64,000 nucleotides of DNA from Hyperoodon ampullatus (Eukaryota; Chordata; Mammalia; Artiodactyla; Ziphiidae), in assembly GCA_949752795.1 (NCBI GenBank), contig OX457058.1:170254223-170318222 (forward strand), given 5' to 3'. The translations under genes were made by a program, and so were the position numbers. A model generated the notes under the pieces. The model worked only from the letters and a program-made list of their open reading frames with translations, was not told the DNA's origin and searched no databases. This document shows positions 50,596-61,495 of this stretch, one piece after another; position 1 is the stretch's first letter, and each line of letters starts with the position of its first letter.

Positions 50596-51259
50596 ACCTG
50601 AGAGCACAGAAGGTGCATCTTGCCGACTGCCTGCTCCTCCGTCTGGCTGGACTACTGGTCCTTTCTCAAGGTCAGCATCATCCCGAGCATCACGGCCAGG
50701 GTCACATCCACGGCCCCCATCAGGAGGCTCTGGGCACAGGTGAGGGCTCCCCCAGCCTCAAGGTCACTGCAGGCAATACTGCCTTTGCTCTCCGCTTCTA
50801 CCACCTGATGGCTTCCCAACCCTACGGGAGCAACGTCTTCTCCCCGCTGAGCATCTCCGCCACCTACGCCATGCTGTCCCTGGGGGGTCCGCTAGCACAG
50901 CTGGACCCAGATCCTCAAGGGTCTCAGCTTCAACCTCACAGAGGTGTCAGTATCTGATATGCACAGGGGCTTCCAGAACCTTCTGCACACCCTCCACCTC
51001 CTGGCCGACAGGCTGGAAATACGTGTGGGCAGCACCCTGCTGTTGAGCCTGGAGCTGCCGCTCCTTCCGAGATTCCTTAAGGACTCCGTGACCTTCTATG
51101 AATCCAAACTCTTCCACACCAACTTCGACGACTCTGAGGGCACAGCCCAGCTTATCAACAACCAAGTCAGGGAGGAAACTCGAGGGAAGATTGTGGATTT
51201 GGTCAACGAGCTCAGCGCGGATACCACGATGGTGCTGGTGAATTACATTTACTTCAAAG
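50596..51259 (+). pseudogene. SERPINA4: SERPINA4 exon 2 (signal peptide exon), start lost and frameshifted
   Basis: The acceptor is CTTTCCTCTTGTAG. Where human has Met-His-Leu, this has GTG-CAT-CTT, followed by a leader that still looks like a signal peptide (HLADCLLLRLAGLLVLSQGQ). TGEGSPSLKV and NVFSPLSISATYAMLSLGG follow in the same frame. After the six Gs at 50882-50887 the frame moves; the remainder (ILKGLSFNLTEVS, DMHRGFQNLLHTLHLL, ETRGKIVDLVNEL, MVLVNYIYFK) is in another frame. In that frame TAG occurs at 50893-50895. In the upstream frame translation ends at 50955-50957. The donor is AAAG/GTAAGA. The next in-frame ATG lies past the signal peptide, so secretion would be lost even if it were used. 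Confidence 0.9.
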
Positions 51260-51693
51260 GTAAGAGTCAATTCGTTGGTGGGTCCTACATCTTCCCTTTC
51301 CCCCTAATTTGTTGAAGGATCACATAGAAACTCCCCCAAAACAGAAAGTGGATGGATTGGGTCTTATAGGGTTGAGCAGCCTTCTGAAAATTTAATGTTA
51401 GAGCCTCAGATAGTTAAGTTTGTGTAGTATTGATTTCCACCCCTTCATATCTTTAGACATATTTTCTTATTTTTTTAAAAAAATAACAGCAATGTATGAA
51501 ATGCATTCTACCCAATGGTGACACGTTGAACTGCTGGAATCATATCCAGCTCTGCCACTTACCAACAGTACAAACAGGGCAGGTTGTTTGCTTGAAGGAC
51601 TCTTATAAGGATATAAGAGTCCCTGCTTCAAAGTTTTGTTTCTGAGAATCAAATGATGTCACATATTTGAATACTCCTTAGAAGAGGGCCTGA

Positions 51694-51910
51694 AGGGATC
51701 AGCAAACTACAGCTCCTGGCCAAACCTGAAGGCCACGTGTTTTTGTAAATAAAGTTTTATTGGCACACAGCCACGCCCATTCATTTCTGTATTATCTCTG
51801 GCTGCTTTCACGGGACAGAGATTAGTAGTTGCTACTGAGACAGAATGACCTGCAAAGTGTAAAATATTTACTTTCTTGCCCTTTGCAGAAGAAGTTTGCC
51901 AATCCCTGGC
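51694..51910 (+). mobile_element. hAT-Charlie type DNA transposon remnant in SERPINA4 intron
   Basis: Starts GGATCAGCAAACTACAGC, has GTAAATAAAGTTTTATTGGC in the middle and ends AAGTTTGCCAATCCCTGGC, the inverted-repeat ends of a Charlie-type element. Confidence 0.7.
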
Positions 51911-52890
51911 CATTATATATGCTCAATAAATAGAGTATTTATAATTATTCTAATGATAACAATTTTGAAGACCTTTAAAAATACATATAAGTATAAAAGA
52001 AAAAATAGAAATTGCCCAGAATCCTACCTTCCTGAGGCAACCAGCATTAACATTTTAGCCTAATTCCTTCCAGTCTTCCATTCACACACATATGTTAATA
52101 GAGTTGAAATCACAGGTAGGAACAGTTTTGTACAGTGTGTATCACTTAGGGTGCCATCCAGGAAGCATGGTCACCGTGAGTGGGAAGGGAAAGGGGGTTG
52201 TGAGAGGAATTAGTCCTGGCATGTTTGTGGGAAGGACTCGGGGAAGTGAAGGTCTGGAGGAGGAGGGATTTGGAGGGACAGAGAAAGAGTCACTGGAGCC
52301 AGTGGACACGTTGGAACGTATCAGGAAATCTACATGCCAGGCACATCCAGCCACCAGAGTGGTTCCATGTAAGGAGAGCTTGGAGAGAGGCCCAGGCTGA
52401 GCACCTGGCAGTGGTCTGGAGACACTGTTGGTCAGCAGGGTAGAGCTGGACAATGAACTTGGCGGAGAGCATAGGTGAGCTGGAGCACACAGCCCCTCTG
52501 GTCTGTTCATCATTTCGTCTGCCTTCAGCGGGCGATGGCTGCTTCATATCTGCCTCTCAATCCCCTGCTGTAACCACCTTGAATCTACAGGAAACAGATT
52601 CTGGGGAACAGTCCCAGACTAATAATCCAGCCAAACTGGTCACTGCTTGCATTTTTACATGTGGAATTTTCAGGCACCACTGAAAACTTAAAAAAATTTT
52701 TTTTTTAATTCTGCAATACGTATAAATTCATAGGGAGTTGCAAAGTTGTACAGAGTGGTTCCATGTACCTTTCACTCAGATTCCTCTAGATAACATCTTA
52801 CGTAACTGTAGTACAGTAGCAAACCAGGAAGCTGACGTTGGTGATGATCTATAGACTTTATTCGGATGTTATCAATTTTCACATGCACTC

Positions 52891-52914
52891 ATGTGTGTGT
52901 GTGTGTGTGTGTGT
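52891..52914 (+). repeat. (GT)n microsatellite
   Basis: A 24-base run of alternating GT in SERPINA4 intron 2. Confidence 0.95.
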
Positions 52915-53721
52915 AGTTTTACGCTATTGAAAACTTTATTTAGATCTCATTTTAGTGGCTGCACAATATTCTATTGACTCCATTCCATTTAAAATATAAT
53001 ATAATTTACATGTGTAGTATACACCATCACCACACCCAAAGCTCTGGCCAGAAATAATGAAGATTTTGGTGCTCTCTTCCTGAAAGAGACCTCGCTGCAG
53101 TTGTGTTACTGCTCGTGGCACAGAGAAGGAGGTGCTCCAGAAATAGACAGGAAATAGACATCCTGCCCTCCGACACATCTGCTCATCACTCTGGGGACAC
53201 AAATGTAGCCCCAAGACCTCAGTCTAGGTCACATGGTGACAGTAGTAGAACAACTGTGGCTTATCTTAAAAAATGGAAAGTCCCTAGAAGAAACCAAAGC
53301 AAAGATATGCAGAATCTCTGTAGATAAAATTATATTGAGAGATATTAAAGTCGACAAATAAAAAATAGATATACCGTATTTATGAATAGGAAGACTTAAC
53401 ATGGTAAAGATGTCGGTTCCCGCCCAAATTGATCTAAATGTTTTAAAGTAATCCCAACAGGTTTTTAAAAGATTCTTTTTGGTACCAGTTAACAAGTTGA
53501 TTCTAAAGTGTATATGGGAGAGCAAAGGGCCAAGAATAGTTAAAAAGAAAGAATCTGTCTGCTGGGGAGCAATACTGGTTATAAATATTAATTTAGACTG
53601 TGTGGTATGCATAGACGAATGGGACGGAACAGAGAGGCTGGAATGGAACCCAGAAATGGCTCCATGGATATATGGACATTTGATATTTGACAAAGCCTGC
53701 ATGATAGAGCATTGAGAAAAA

Positions 53722-53905
53722 GCATAGATTTTTATTATTTTTTTTATTTTTATATTTTATTAGTTTCTGCTTTATAACAAAGTGAATCAGTCATACATAT
53801 ATATCTGTTCCCACATCCCTTCCCTCTTGCGTCTCCCTCCCTCCCACCCTCCCTATCCCACCCCTCCAGGCGGTCACAAAGCACCAAGCTGATCTCCCTG
53901 TGCTA
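53722..53905 (-). mobile_element. L1 3'-end insertion inside an older L1
   Basis: T-rich tail, then GTTTCTGCTTTATAACAAAG, CATCCCTTCCCTCTTGCGTC and CCAGGCGGTCACAAAGCACC: the reverse complement of a cetartiodactyl L1 3' UTR. The words AAAAAGCATAGATTTTT flank it at 53717-53733 and 53905-53922, a likely target duplication. Confidence 0.75.
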
Positions 53906-54457
53906 AAAAGCATAGATTTTTAAAAAGCAGTCCTGGGACAGTATCCGCATGGAAAAAAAATGATTTTGTACCCCTCCATCCTACAGATCATAAGCATTCA
54001 CTGCAGGTGAAGTAAAGTCCTAAATGCAAAAGGTAAGAGTAAACCTTGTAGATGAAATAGGGGAGTATCTTCATGACCTGGAGGTAGGAATATTTTTCCT
54101 AAGCAGGACACAGAGATCGAACCATAAAGGAAAAACCTGATATGCTCACTGCATAAAGTGAAGAATTTCAATCATCAAAACACACAATTATGAAAGTGAA
54201 AAGACAAGTCAGAGAGGAAGAGAACACATTGGCAACACACAGAACTGATAGGCAACTAGTGTTCAGAGAACTCCTGCAAATCACTAAGAAACAGCCCTAT
54301 AGAAATATGGGTAAAAAAGTGAACTAGCACTGAACTAAAAAATAATAATAAAATAAATAAAAAACCAAACAAAAACCCCAAAACCAAAAAAAAAAAAAAA
54401 ATCCCCCCAAACTTCTAGTTGATCCATGAACATACTAAGGACTACTCAACCTTATTT

Positions 54458-54657
54458 TTTTTTTTTGCGGTACGCGGGCGTCTCACTGCTGTGGCCTTTC
54501 CGGTTGCGGAGCACAGGCTCCGGACACGCAGGCTCAGCGGCCATGGCTCATGGGCCCAGCCGCTCTGCAGCATGTGGGATCTTCCCAGACCGGGACACGA
54601 ACCTGTGTCCCCTGCATCGGCAGGCAGACTCTCAACCACTGCGCCACGGGGGAAGCC
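54458..54657 (-). mobile_element. CHR-2 SINE, perfect target duplication, in SERPINA4 intron
   Basis: Minus-strand CHR-2 SINE flanked by identical 16-17 base repeats CTACTCAACCTTATTTT (54442-54458 and 54658-54674). It interrupts an L1 ORF2 remnant. The perfect duplication points to a fairly recent insertion. Confidence 0.93.
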
Positions 54658-54985
54658 CTACTCAACCTTATTTTAAACCAAGAAAGTGCATGTCAAAACC
54701 ACAGTGAGCTACCACTCTATGAACATCAGGTTGGCAAAATTATTTAAGTACAATGATTTCAAGTAATCGGTGAAGACAGGAAACAACCTTGCTGATATCC
54801 TCTGGGGTCTCTTATGTTAGAGCCTATCTGAACCCCCAGATCCATTCCCCAGGCAGGTCAGGTGCTGAACTGATGAGATGGTGGAGGGTGAGTCTTGAGT
54901 GATGATGGGGGGATGCACTCCCGGGCTGGAGGATTGGCTTGTTGGTCCACGGCTGCTCTGTATCTTCTTCCCTTCTTCCCTCCAG

Positions 54986-55260
54986 CTCTGTGGGGGCCAC
55001 CATCCATCCCCTTGATGACCGCTCCCCATGACTTCTATGTTGATGAGGATACAGTAGCCAAGGTGCCTGTGATGCTGCAGGATACCCAGCACCACTGGTA
55101 TCTTCACGACAGATACTTGCCCTGTTCGGTGCTATGGATGGATTACAAAGGAGACGCAACAGCCATTTTCATCCTTCCTAACGGAGGGAAAATGGAGCAG
55201 GTGGAAGAGGTTTTGACTCCAGAGATGCTGACAAGGTGGAGGTCATCTGCTTCAGAAGAG
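54986..55260 (+). pseudogene. SERPINA4: SERPINA4 exon 3, frameshift near its end
   Basis: The acceptor is CTTCCCTCCAG. The exon reads (A)LWGPPSIPLMTAPHDFYVDE, then VPVMLQD, HHWYLHDRYLPCSVL and MDYKGDATAIFILPN, ending EEVLTPEMLTRW. After Trp the family motif LLQKR is encoded in the +1 frame (CTG CTT CAG AAG AG), so one base has been gained in about 55236-55247. The donor is GTAATC. The usual Trp-Glu-Lys-Pro-Phe motif reads Trp-Gly-Pro-Pro-Ser here, which suggests relaxed constraint. Confidence 0.9.
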
Positions 55261-56150
55261 GTAATCCATCAGGGCATGGTGAGGTGCAGAGTCTGCAGCA
55301 GTGCCCTTCACATGGACCCTTCCAATGAAAGCCAGTGCCCCACATGGGAGTGGAGGGGATCGCCAAATTATGGAAGAATTCTTACTTCCTTCAAGACTTC
55401 CCTTGGGTTTCCTTAAATAAGGAACACTCCTATTGTACCCAAAATGTGATTTTGCTCTCATCAGTGAAAAGAGAAGCAGACTAGGAGTTAGGAGTCTGGG
55501 TTCTAGATGTAGCCCTTGTACTGCACAAGCCTGGGGTGAAGTGACACTGGCCCTCTGAGGGTCCACCCTGTGCAATGCATGGGTAGACTTCCTGTCAAGA
55601 TGGCTGACTGAGCTGGCGTAGAGAGGTTTCCACCCACGCCAGGAAATAGCAGGGAAGCTTTCACGTCACCATGGGGCTATGAGCAGGAAACGTCTCCAGC
55701 CACACATAAGAAAAAGACCTCAGGCCAAGGCCACATGTGGGTGGAAGATTCACACAGCCCATGTGGTGGAGGAATTCCACCCAAAGAAATCAATGCATCC
55801 CAAACAAGTGAAAAGCACGGGGCCTCATCAGAGACAAAGGCAAAACTGCCACACCGGGAGATTTGCATCTCCCTGGGCACCTGGCACGTCTGCAAAAAAC
55901 AACCTCTGCTGAAGATGAACTCCCAAAGGAAGGAGGTCCTGCAGACGGCAGGCCCTGAGGGCAAAGAAGGAGCCTGGCTTTAAGCCCCTGGCAGCGCTCA
56001 TCTGAGGGAGCGGCACAGGCAAAGTGTGTTTGTGACCCCAGAACTCAGATGGAATGTGGGCAGTGAGCACGCGCAGTCAAGGAGAGCGCAGCCAGCTGGG
56101 ACACTTGGCTAACTCCTGAGTCCAGTGTTTTAACCCAGTGCCTCTTTCAG

Positions 56151-56310
56151 GTATTTTTACAGGAAGCTCAAGTTGTATATCCCCAAATTCTCCATTTCTA
56201 GCTCCTATAAATTAGATCAGATTTTGCCCAAGCTGGGCATCACGGACTTGTTCTTGTAGCGGGCTGACTTGTCTGGCATCACTGAACAGCTAAACCTGCA
56301 GGTGTCCAAG
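56151..56310 (+). pseudogene. SERPINA4: SERPINA4 exon 4 with in-frame stop
   Basis: The acceptor is CCTCTTTCAG and the donor GTAAGT. The 160-base exon reads YFYRKLKLYIPKFSISSSY, then LDQILPKLGITDLFL, stop, RADLSGITEQ and VSK. The TAG is at 56257-56259, where human kallistatin has Lys in Ser-Lys-Trp-Ala-Asp. The basic N-terminal stretch linked to heparin binding in human kallistatin is still largely basic. Confidence 0.9.
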
Positions 56311-56638
56311 GTAAGTCATCGATGGATATCAACTCCTAGAGAGCTCAGAGGGGAACCTCCACCTCTTGGAAGGAGCTGGGTGCTGGGTGCTCTCCCTGCC
56401 ACCACGTGAAGTCTCAGAGTCCAAGTTTTATTTAAGCATCCACTGGCATAGGGAGCAAAGAACAAACCCCCCATGTGCTGGGTGTGGTGCTTGGTGCTGC
56501 AGATCTAGGGTCCATCAGGTCCCTGCCCTCAGAGAGCTCTTCCAGTCAAGTCCAGGAGACAGCGCCCTCATAGATCATGGCAACTGAGAGTGACAAGTGC
56601 AATGACAGAAACAGAGGAAGGATACAGATGAGGCTGAG

Positions 56639-56659
56639 TTGTGTGTGTGTGTGTGTGTG
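56639..56659 (+). repeat. (GT)n microsatellite
   Basis: A 20-base GT run in SERPINA4 intron 4. Confidence 0.95.
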
Positions 56660-56709
56660 CAGCATAAATTTCTTAGACCAGAGAAAGGGACCTATGACCT
56701 CAGCTACAT

Positions 56710-56910
56710 ACAACAAAGGTGCACTAGAGGGTAGAGTCTTGGGTTTGAGAGTTCAAATTCCAGTTCTGCCTCTTATGACCTTAACGGGTTACCCAGTCTC
56801 TGGATTTATTTTCCGCATCTATAAAACAGACATAATACATTGACCTCTTAGGATGGTTATGAAGATTAAAAAGAGCATAGGCACACAGTATGTGCTCAAT
56901 TAATGAATGC
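56710..56910 (+). repeat. MIR SINE in SERPINA4 intron
   Basis: GAGAGTTCAAATTCCAGTTC followed by CTCTTATGACCTTAACGGGT and CATCTATAAAACAGAC is a MIR core. Confidence 0.6.
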
Positions 56911-57087
56911 AATGGTTATTTATGAATAAGAGGTCATTCAGCTCAATAACCACCACCCCAGTATAGACATTCTTGCTGTGATATCCCAACAAGTGGCTTT
57001 GATCTTCAGTGGTCTCTGGTTCCCCTCGTCTTCCCTAAGCCCCAGCTCATGCTCTCTCGGAGGTAACGCTTGTGATTTCCTTCCCAG

Positions 57088-57285
57088 AGTTTCCACAAGG
57101 CCATCCTGGAGGTGGATGAGGTTGGCACCCAGGCTGCAGCAGCCACCAGTGGCTTTCTCACCTTCTGGTCCCGGGACAATCACCAAGCCCTTTGGTTTAA
57201 CCAGCCCTTCCTTGTGGTGATCTTTTCCACCAACACCCAGAGCATCCTCTTTCTGGGAAAGGTTGACAACTCCACGAAACCATAG
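57088..57285 (+). pseudogene. SERPINA4: SERPINA4 exon 5 with reactive loop (open)
   Basis: The acceptor is TTTCCTTCCCAG. The exon reads SFHKAILEVDEVGTQAAAAT, then SGFLTFWSRDNHQ, FNQPFLVVIFSTNTQSILFL and GKVDNSTKP, with TAG at 57283-57285. The hinge is kept. By alignment the P1 position is Trp (human kallistatin Phe) and P1' is Ser. There is no lesion in this exon. A possible poly(A) signal AATAAA lies downstream at 57861-57866, and ATTAAA at 57557-57562. Confidence 0.9.
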
Positions 57286-58609
57286 CCCTCCAGGGCTGGC
57301 TTGTCTGTTACAAGCAGGAGGACTTGGCCTGGAGGGCTGAGTTTGAGCAGCTCTGGATTTGGAGTGAGGGACGCAGAAGCTGCTGAGGATCCGGGGCAGA
57401 AGTTGTTGGTGAAGGTGAGGGATGTGGGTGGTACCAGACTGGTGTGTTCTGACATCCAGCTCCTCAGGGCTATGACACCTCACACAGATCATCTAACCTC
57501 TTTGAACAGGTTTCCACCCCGGAAAGTGGCAGAAACCCCCCAGGGTAGTTGTACAGATTAAACGAAATGATGGCTCTGAGGAGTCTGCCTCTGCCACACG
57601 GCTCTGAGCTCGTCGGCGCAGCCTCAGGAGTCACCGACAGATGGAAGGTCCCACAGGAGGACATCGCTCAGCAAGACCAGCCCAGAGTTAATCACACCAG
57701 CTCCAGGCTACAGGGTCAAGGACCTGCAAGTGCTCAGCACCCAGAGCCCTCCAAGGCTCAGAGGAATGCACACGCCCCTTGCCGCCCCCTGGTTTAATTG
57801 GTCCATCTCCCCCTGCGCCTGCTGGGATGTTGGCTTCTGTTTTTTAACAGCCAGGCAAGAAATAAAGTCAGGCCCAGGCTGACGCACTCCCCCGCCGGCC
57901 CCTACAGAGGCAGGGGGTGGGTGGGTGGATTTAAGAGTCCCAGACAAACCTGCAAGAAGATGCAGGCCTAGGGTTACTATGGCAACGACACCGCTGGGGT
58001 GATGTGTGACAGTGAAGCCCTGGTGTGAAAAAGGTGAGAAAAGGGAGGCAGTCACCCCCCAGTTTAGCCTTGCGGGTGATGCCTCATCATTTTGCTTTAG
58101 CTCATCCCTCCCCTGCTCAGAAGGACTCAGTGGCTCCCTATTGCCTGCAGGATAAAGTTCACACTCCTCTAACTGCAGTCAAGGTCCTCCCTGATCTGGT
58201 CCCTGCCTGCCTCTCGTGCCCCAGCCCCTCCTGTTGCTCTCACGGACCCAATGACTGCAGTCACGGAAACTCTTGCTGTCTTTCCAGGTTGCCCATAGCT
58301 TCCCACCTTCGGGCCTCTGGTCCCCGCAGACCCCCATCACCCAGAACGCTCCCTTCCCCATCCCTGGGGGTCTACCAGGATTTCCAACAAACGCCTCCTC
58401 CCCTCCTTAAGGCAGACTGTCCTCCTACCAACAGACATGATTGGCTGACATTAATCTCTGCCCCGCATCCCGGCCAACCCTCGTCCCCCTTAGAAGGAGC
58501 GTCTCAGAGGCAGGACCCTGTTCACCCTGCATTCTCTTCACTCACCCCAGTAACTGGCCTCAGCGCTGATCGTATGGTCTGGCATGTGGCTGAGGCCCAA
58601 CCAATAGTT

Positions 58610-58637
58610 GGTGAATGAATGAATGAATGAATGAATG
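58610..58637 (+). repeat. (TGAA)n microsatellite
   Basis: Six or so tandem TGAA units, following MIR/L2-like sequence. Confidence 0.9.
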
Positions 58638-59614
58638 GAAAAGGCTTGCCCTGAGCAAGGTCCTCGAGCTATTTGTTCTGCATCACCACCCCCTGACACA
58701 TCCCCGGAATTGATTGGGTAAATATTTAGTCCAGCTTCTCAGATTTCAAAATGCCCTTTTGGAGCATTGAAAAAAGAGATCTACGGGGCTGTGTGTGACC
58801 TGTGTTTCACCTCTTGGGAGGCACACTTCTTTGGGACCGGGCGGGTATGCTAGCGATTTCTGTCATTCTCCTCTGGCAGGAAAGGCGAAATCTTTTTTGT
58901 ACTTTGTGATGGGAGGGCAGAGGGAGGCAAGTGAGTGTCATGAGTGTCATCGTGGAGCCTGGGGGACCCAGGTGCCAGTGGAGGGACGAATTTCATGGCC
59001 CTCGTAAGCAGGTGTGGAGAGAAGCATCATGGGTTCATTTGGTTGTTCATTCTCTCATTCAACAAAGAGTTACTGAGTGGAGATTGGCCACTAGCCAGGA
59101 AGCCAGAGGGATTTCCTCAGTGGAGGAAGAGGCACTTGAAATTTGGGGTGAGACAGAAAGCCTGCAGTCCCAGCCTCTCCGTTACCTGTGCTGAGGGGCT
59201 AGCTCGAACCTCTCCGGATCTCAGTTTCTGCACCTGTAAGTGGGCGTGTAATCCCACAGCAGCTGTAGCAGTGGGGGGTGGGGTGGTGGATGGACGTGGG
59301 ATCCTTGGAAGATACTGGCCTGGGAGCCGCTAGCTCTGACTGAGCACGTGAACGTGTGAACATGTGGAGGGCAGGAGGGTGTCTGCTCCATCCCTGGCTG
59401 CCTGGGAAGGTGAGGAGTCCTTTTCTGAGATAGAGCAGGTCTAAGACTAATGGTTTCCAAGCTCTGTGGGCCTGCAATGAGCAAGGCACAGTGACAAACG
59501 CTTTCCAGGAGTTATCAAGAGGCCACAGAGCATCTGAACGTAGAACCTGGACTTTGGAGTCAGAATGCCTGTGTTTGAACCTGGAATCTACCAATGACTG
59601 AGTATACTACTTGG

Positions 59615-60047
59615 TTAGTGTATTAGTTTTGCTCTAACAAAGGACCACATCTGAGTGGTTTAACAACAGAAATGTACTGTTCCACTCTTCTGGAGGCCAG
59701 AAGATCAAGGTGATGGCAGAGTTGACTCCTTCTGAGGCTGTGAGGGAGCATCTGTCCCAGGCCTCTCCCCTGGATTCTGGGGGTTTGCTGGCCATCTTTG
59801 GTGTTCCTTGGCTTCTAGATCTCTGCCTTCATATTCACATGGCATTCTCCCTGTGTGTGTGTCTCTGTCCAGATTTCCCCCTTTTACAAGGACGTCAGTC
59901 TTATTGGATTAAGCACCCACCCTAGTTCAGTATGACCTCATCTGAACTAATTACATCAGCAACAACCTTATTTCCAAATAAGTTCACATGCTGAGATACT
60001 GGTGGTTAAGTCTTCAATTCTGGGGGGACACAGTTGAACCCATGACA
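59615..60047 (-). mobile_element. MaLR LTR
   Basis: TAGTTTTGCTCTAACAAAGGAC, GGTTTAACAACAGAAATGTA, CTTATTTCCAAATAAGTTC and GGACACAGTTGAACCCATGAC are the reverse complement of a MaLR LTR. Confidence 0.75.
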
Positions 60048-60547
60048 TGCTGTGGGACTTTGGCCACCCCTCTGTGCCTCAGTTCCCTCACCTGTAAAAT
60101 GGAAATGATGCTACCTAACACATAAGCCTACTGTAGATTCTGGATGAGGTTCTGTATGTAAAGCACACATCTTTGCTGTTCCACAAATGTTCATTATTGT
60201 TATTTCATTTTATCTTTGATCACAACTCTCCTCTAAAGCAGGGTCACAACTTCACATGCCTGCCAGAGCTAGCAAGTCACCTGAACAGGTAAAGTGGGCT
60301 GACGGTGGTGGGGACCAGGCAGGTGGAATAGTAAGAGCCCCCATTGAAAGGCATTTCTGTTCCACATTGTCACACACACACTCAGGGGGGTGACAGAACC
60401 CAGCTCTGCCCAGTGTGAGACTTGCCTATTGGGAATGGTGCTCTCTGTTGCTCTTGAGGTCAATGGAAAAATAAATCTAGCATGACTTACCGGGTCCTTT
60501 AAATTCCCATATTCTGGCCACTGGCCATCTTACTCTCTCACCCCAGT

Positions 60548-60973
60548 TGTCATGGACTGAATTGTGTCCTCTGAAACTTCATATATTGAAGCCTGAACCC
60601 CCAACGTGATTGTATTTGGAGAAAGGGCCTTTAAGGATGTAATAGAAGTTCAATGAGGTCATAAGGATGGGGCCCTAATCCCACTGAACTAGTATCCTTA
60701 TAAGAGGAAGAGACACCAGAGCTTGCTTCTCCTCCCTCGCTTTCTCTCTCCCCCTCTTTCTCGGTCCCTCCATATGTACACAGAAGAGGCTGTGTGAGGA
60801 TTCAGCAAGAAGGCACCATCTACAAGCCAGGAAGACAGATCTCACCAGAAATTAACCCTGACATCACCTTGATCTTGGACTTCCAACCTCCAGAACTGTG
60901 AGAAACACATTTCCGCTGTTTAAGCCTCTCAGTTTGCAGTACTTTGTTCTGGCAGCCAGAGCAGACTAATCCA
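60548..60973 (+). mobile_element. MaLR LTR
   Basis: TCATGGACTGAATTGTGTCC, CTTATAAGAGGAAGAGACACC, CTTGATCTTGGACTTCCAAC and GCAGCCAGAGCAGACTAATCC are characteristic LTR blocks. This copy is opposed to its neighbours on both sides. Confidence 0.8.
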
Positions 60974-61229
60974 TGCCCTGAGACACCCTCGAAACTTTTC
61001 CAAGAGTACCCATTCCTAGCCCCCGTTCCTTCAGAACCCTTCTGAGTGACAATAGGCAGTCAGGGTTTGCCCCGTTCCCCAAATTCTCAAGATAGTCCTT
61101 AAAATGTAAGGACTGGGACATGGTACGTGGGGTGTCTCCACAGACAGGCACATGGGCTGGAGAAGTTCTTCAGCATCTGCTTAGTCCCATCTTTCCCACA
61201 TAGTTTCATCGGGAACCTGTTTTGGAGTA

Positions 61230-61464
61230 TTATACTAGTTTCCTGTTGCTGCAGTAACCAATTATGACACACTTAGTGGCTTAAAGCAACACAATTTATT
61301 CTCTTACAGTTCTGGAGGTCAGAAGTCCAAATGGGTTCCTGGGCCAACCTCAAGATGTTGGCAGGGTTTGCTTCTGGAGTGCTTTGGCCCACGGCCTCAC
61401 ATCACATTGTTTTTCTTCTCCTGCTTTCCTGATCACATCGCCTCCTCTGACTCTGATCTCCCAC

Positions 61465-61495
<31 letters not shown>

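Larger units (their letters stand above)
53240..54780 (+). mobile_element. L1 ORF2 remnant in SERPINA4 intron 2, twice interrupted
   Basis: L1 ORF2 sequence (GTATATGGGAGAGCAAAGGG, GAATGGGACGGAACAGAGAG, GGACATTTGATATTTGACAA) runs from about 53240, is interrupted by another L1 3' end at about 53722-53905 (minus), resumes (GGAGTATCTTCATGACCTGG, GGCAACACACAGAACTGATA), is interrupted again by the CHR-2 SINE at 54458-54657, and ends near 54780. Confidence 0.75.
50596..57285 (+). pseudogene. SERPINA4: SERPINA4 (kallistatin), whole locus, inactivated
   Basis: Kallistatin is a liver-secreted serpin that inhibits tissue kallikrein and affects vascular tone and inflammation. Four coding exons are recognisable: 50596-51259, 54986-55260, 56151-56310 and 57088-57285. 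I count at least four disabling changes: the start codon is GTG (50613-50615); a +1 shift in a G6 run (50882-50887) is followed by TAG (50893-50895) in the downstream frame; a second +1 shift lies near 55236-55247; and TAG replaces a sense codon at 56257-56259. Frame arithmetic agrees: exon 2 coding length is 647 (phase needs 646) and exon 3 is 275 (phase needs 274). The splice sites flanking the exons look normal. The last exon is open. Identity with SERPINA4 is clear from long stretches of near-identity with the human protein. Confidence 0.92.

Noticed and set aside
50337..50612. Upstream in-frame ATG as an alternative SERPINA4 start
   Set aside because: The frame is open through 50337-50612, but that is upstream of the exon 2 acceptor at 50591-50595, so it would be removed by splicing, and it would not cure the downstream lesions.
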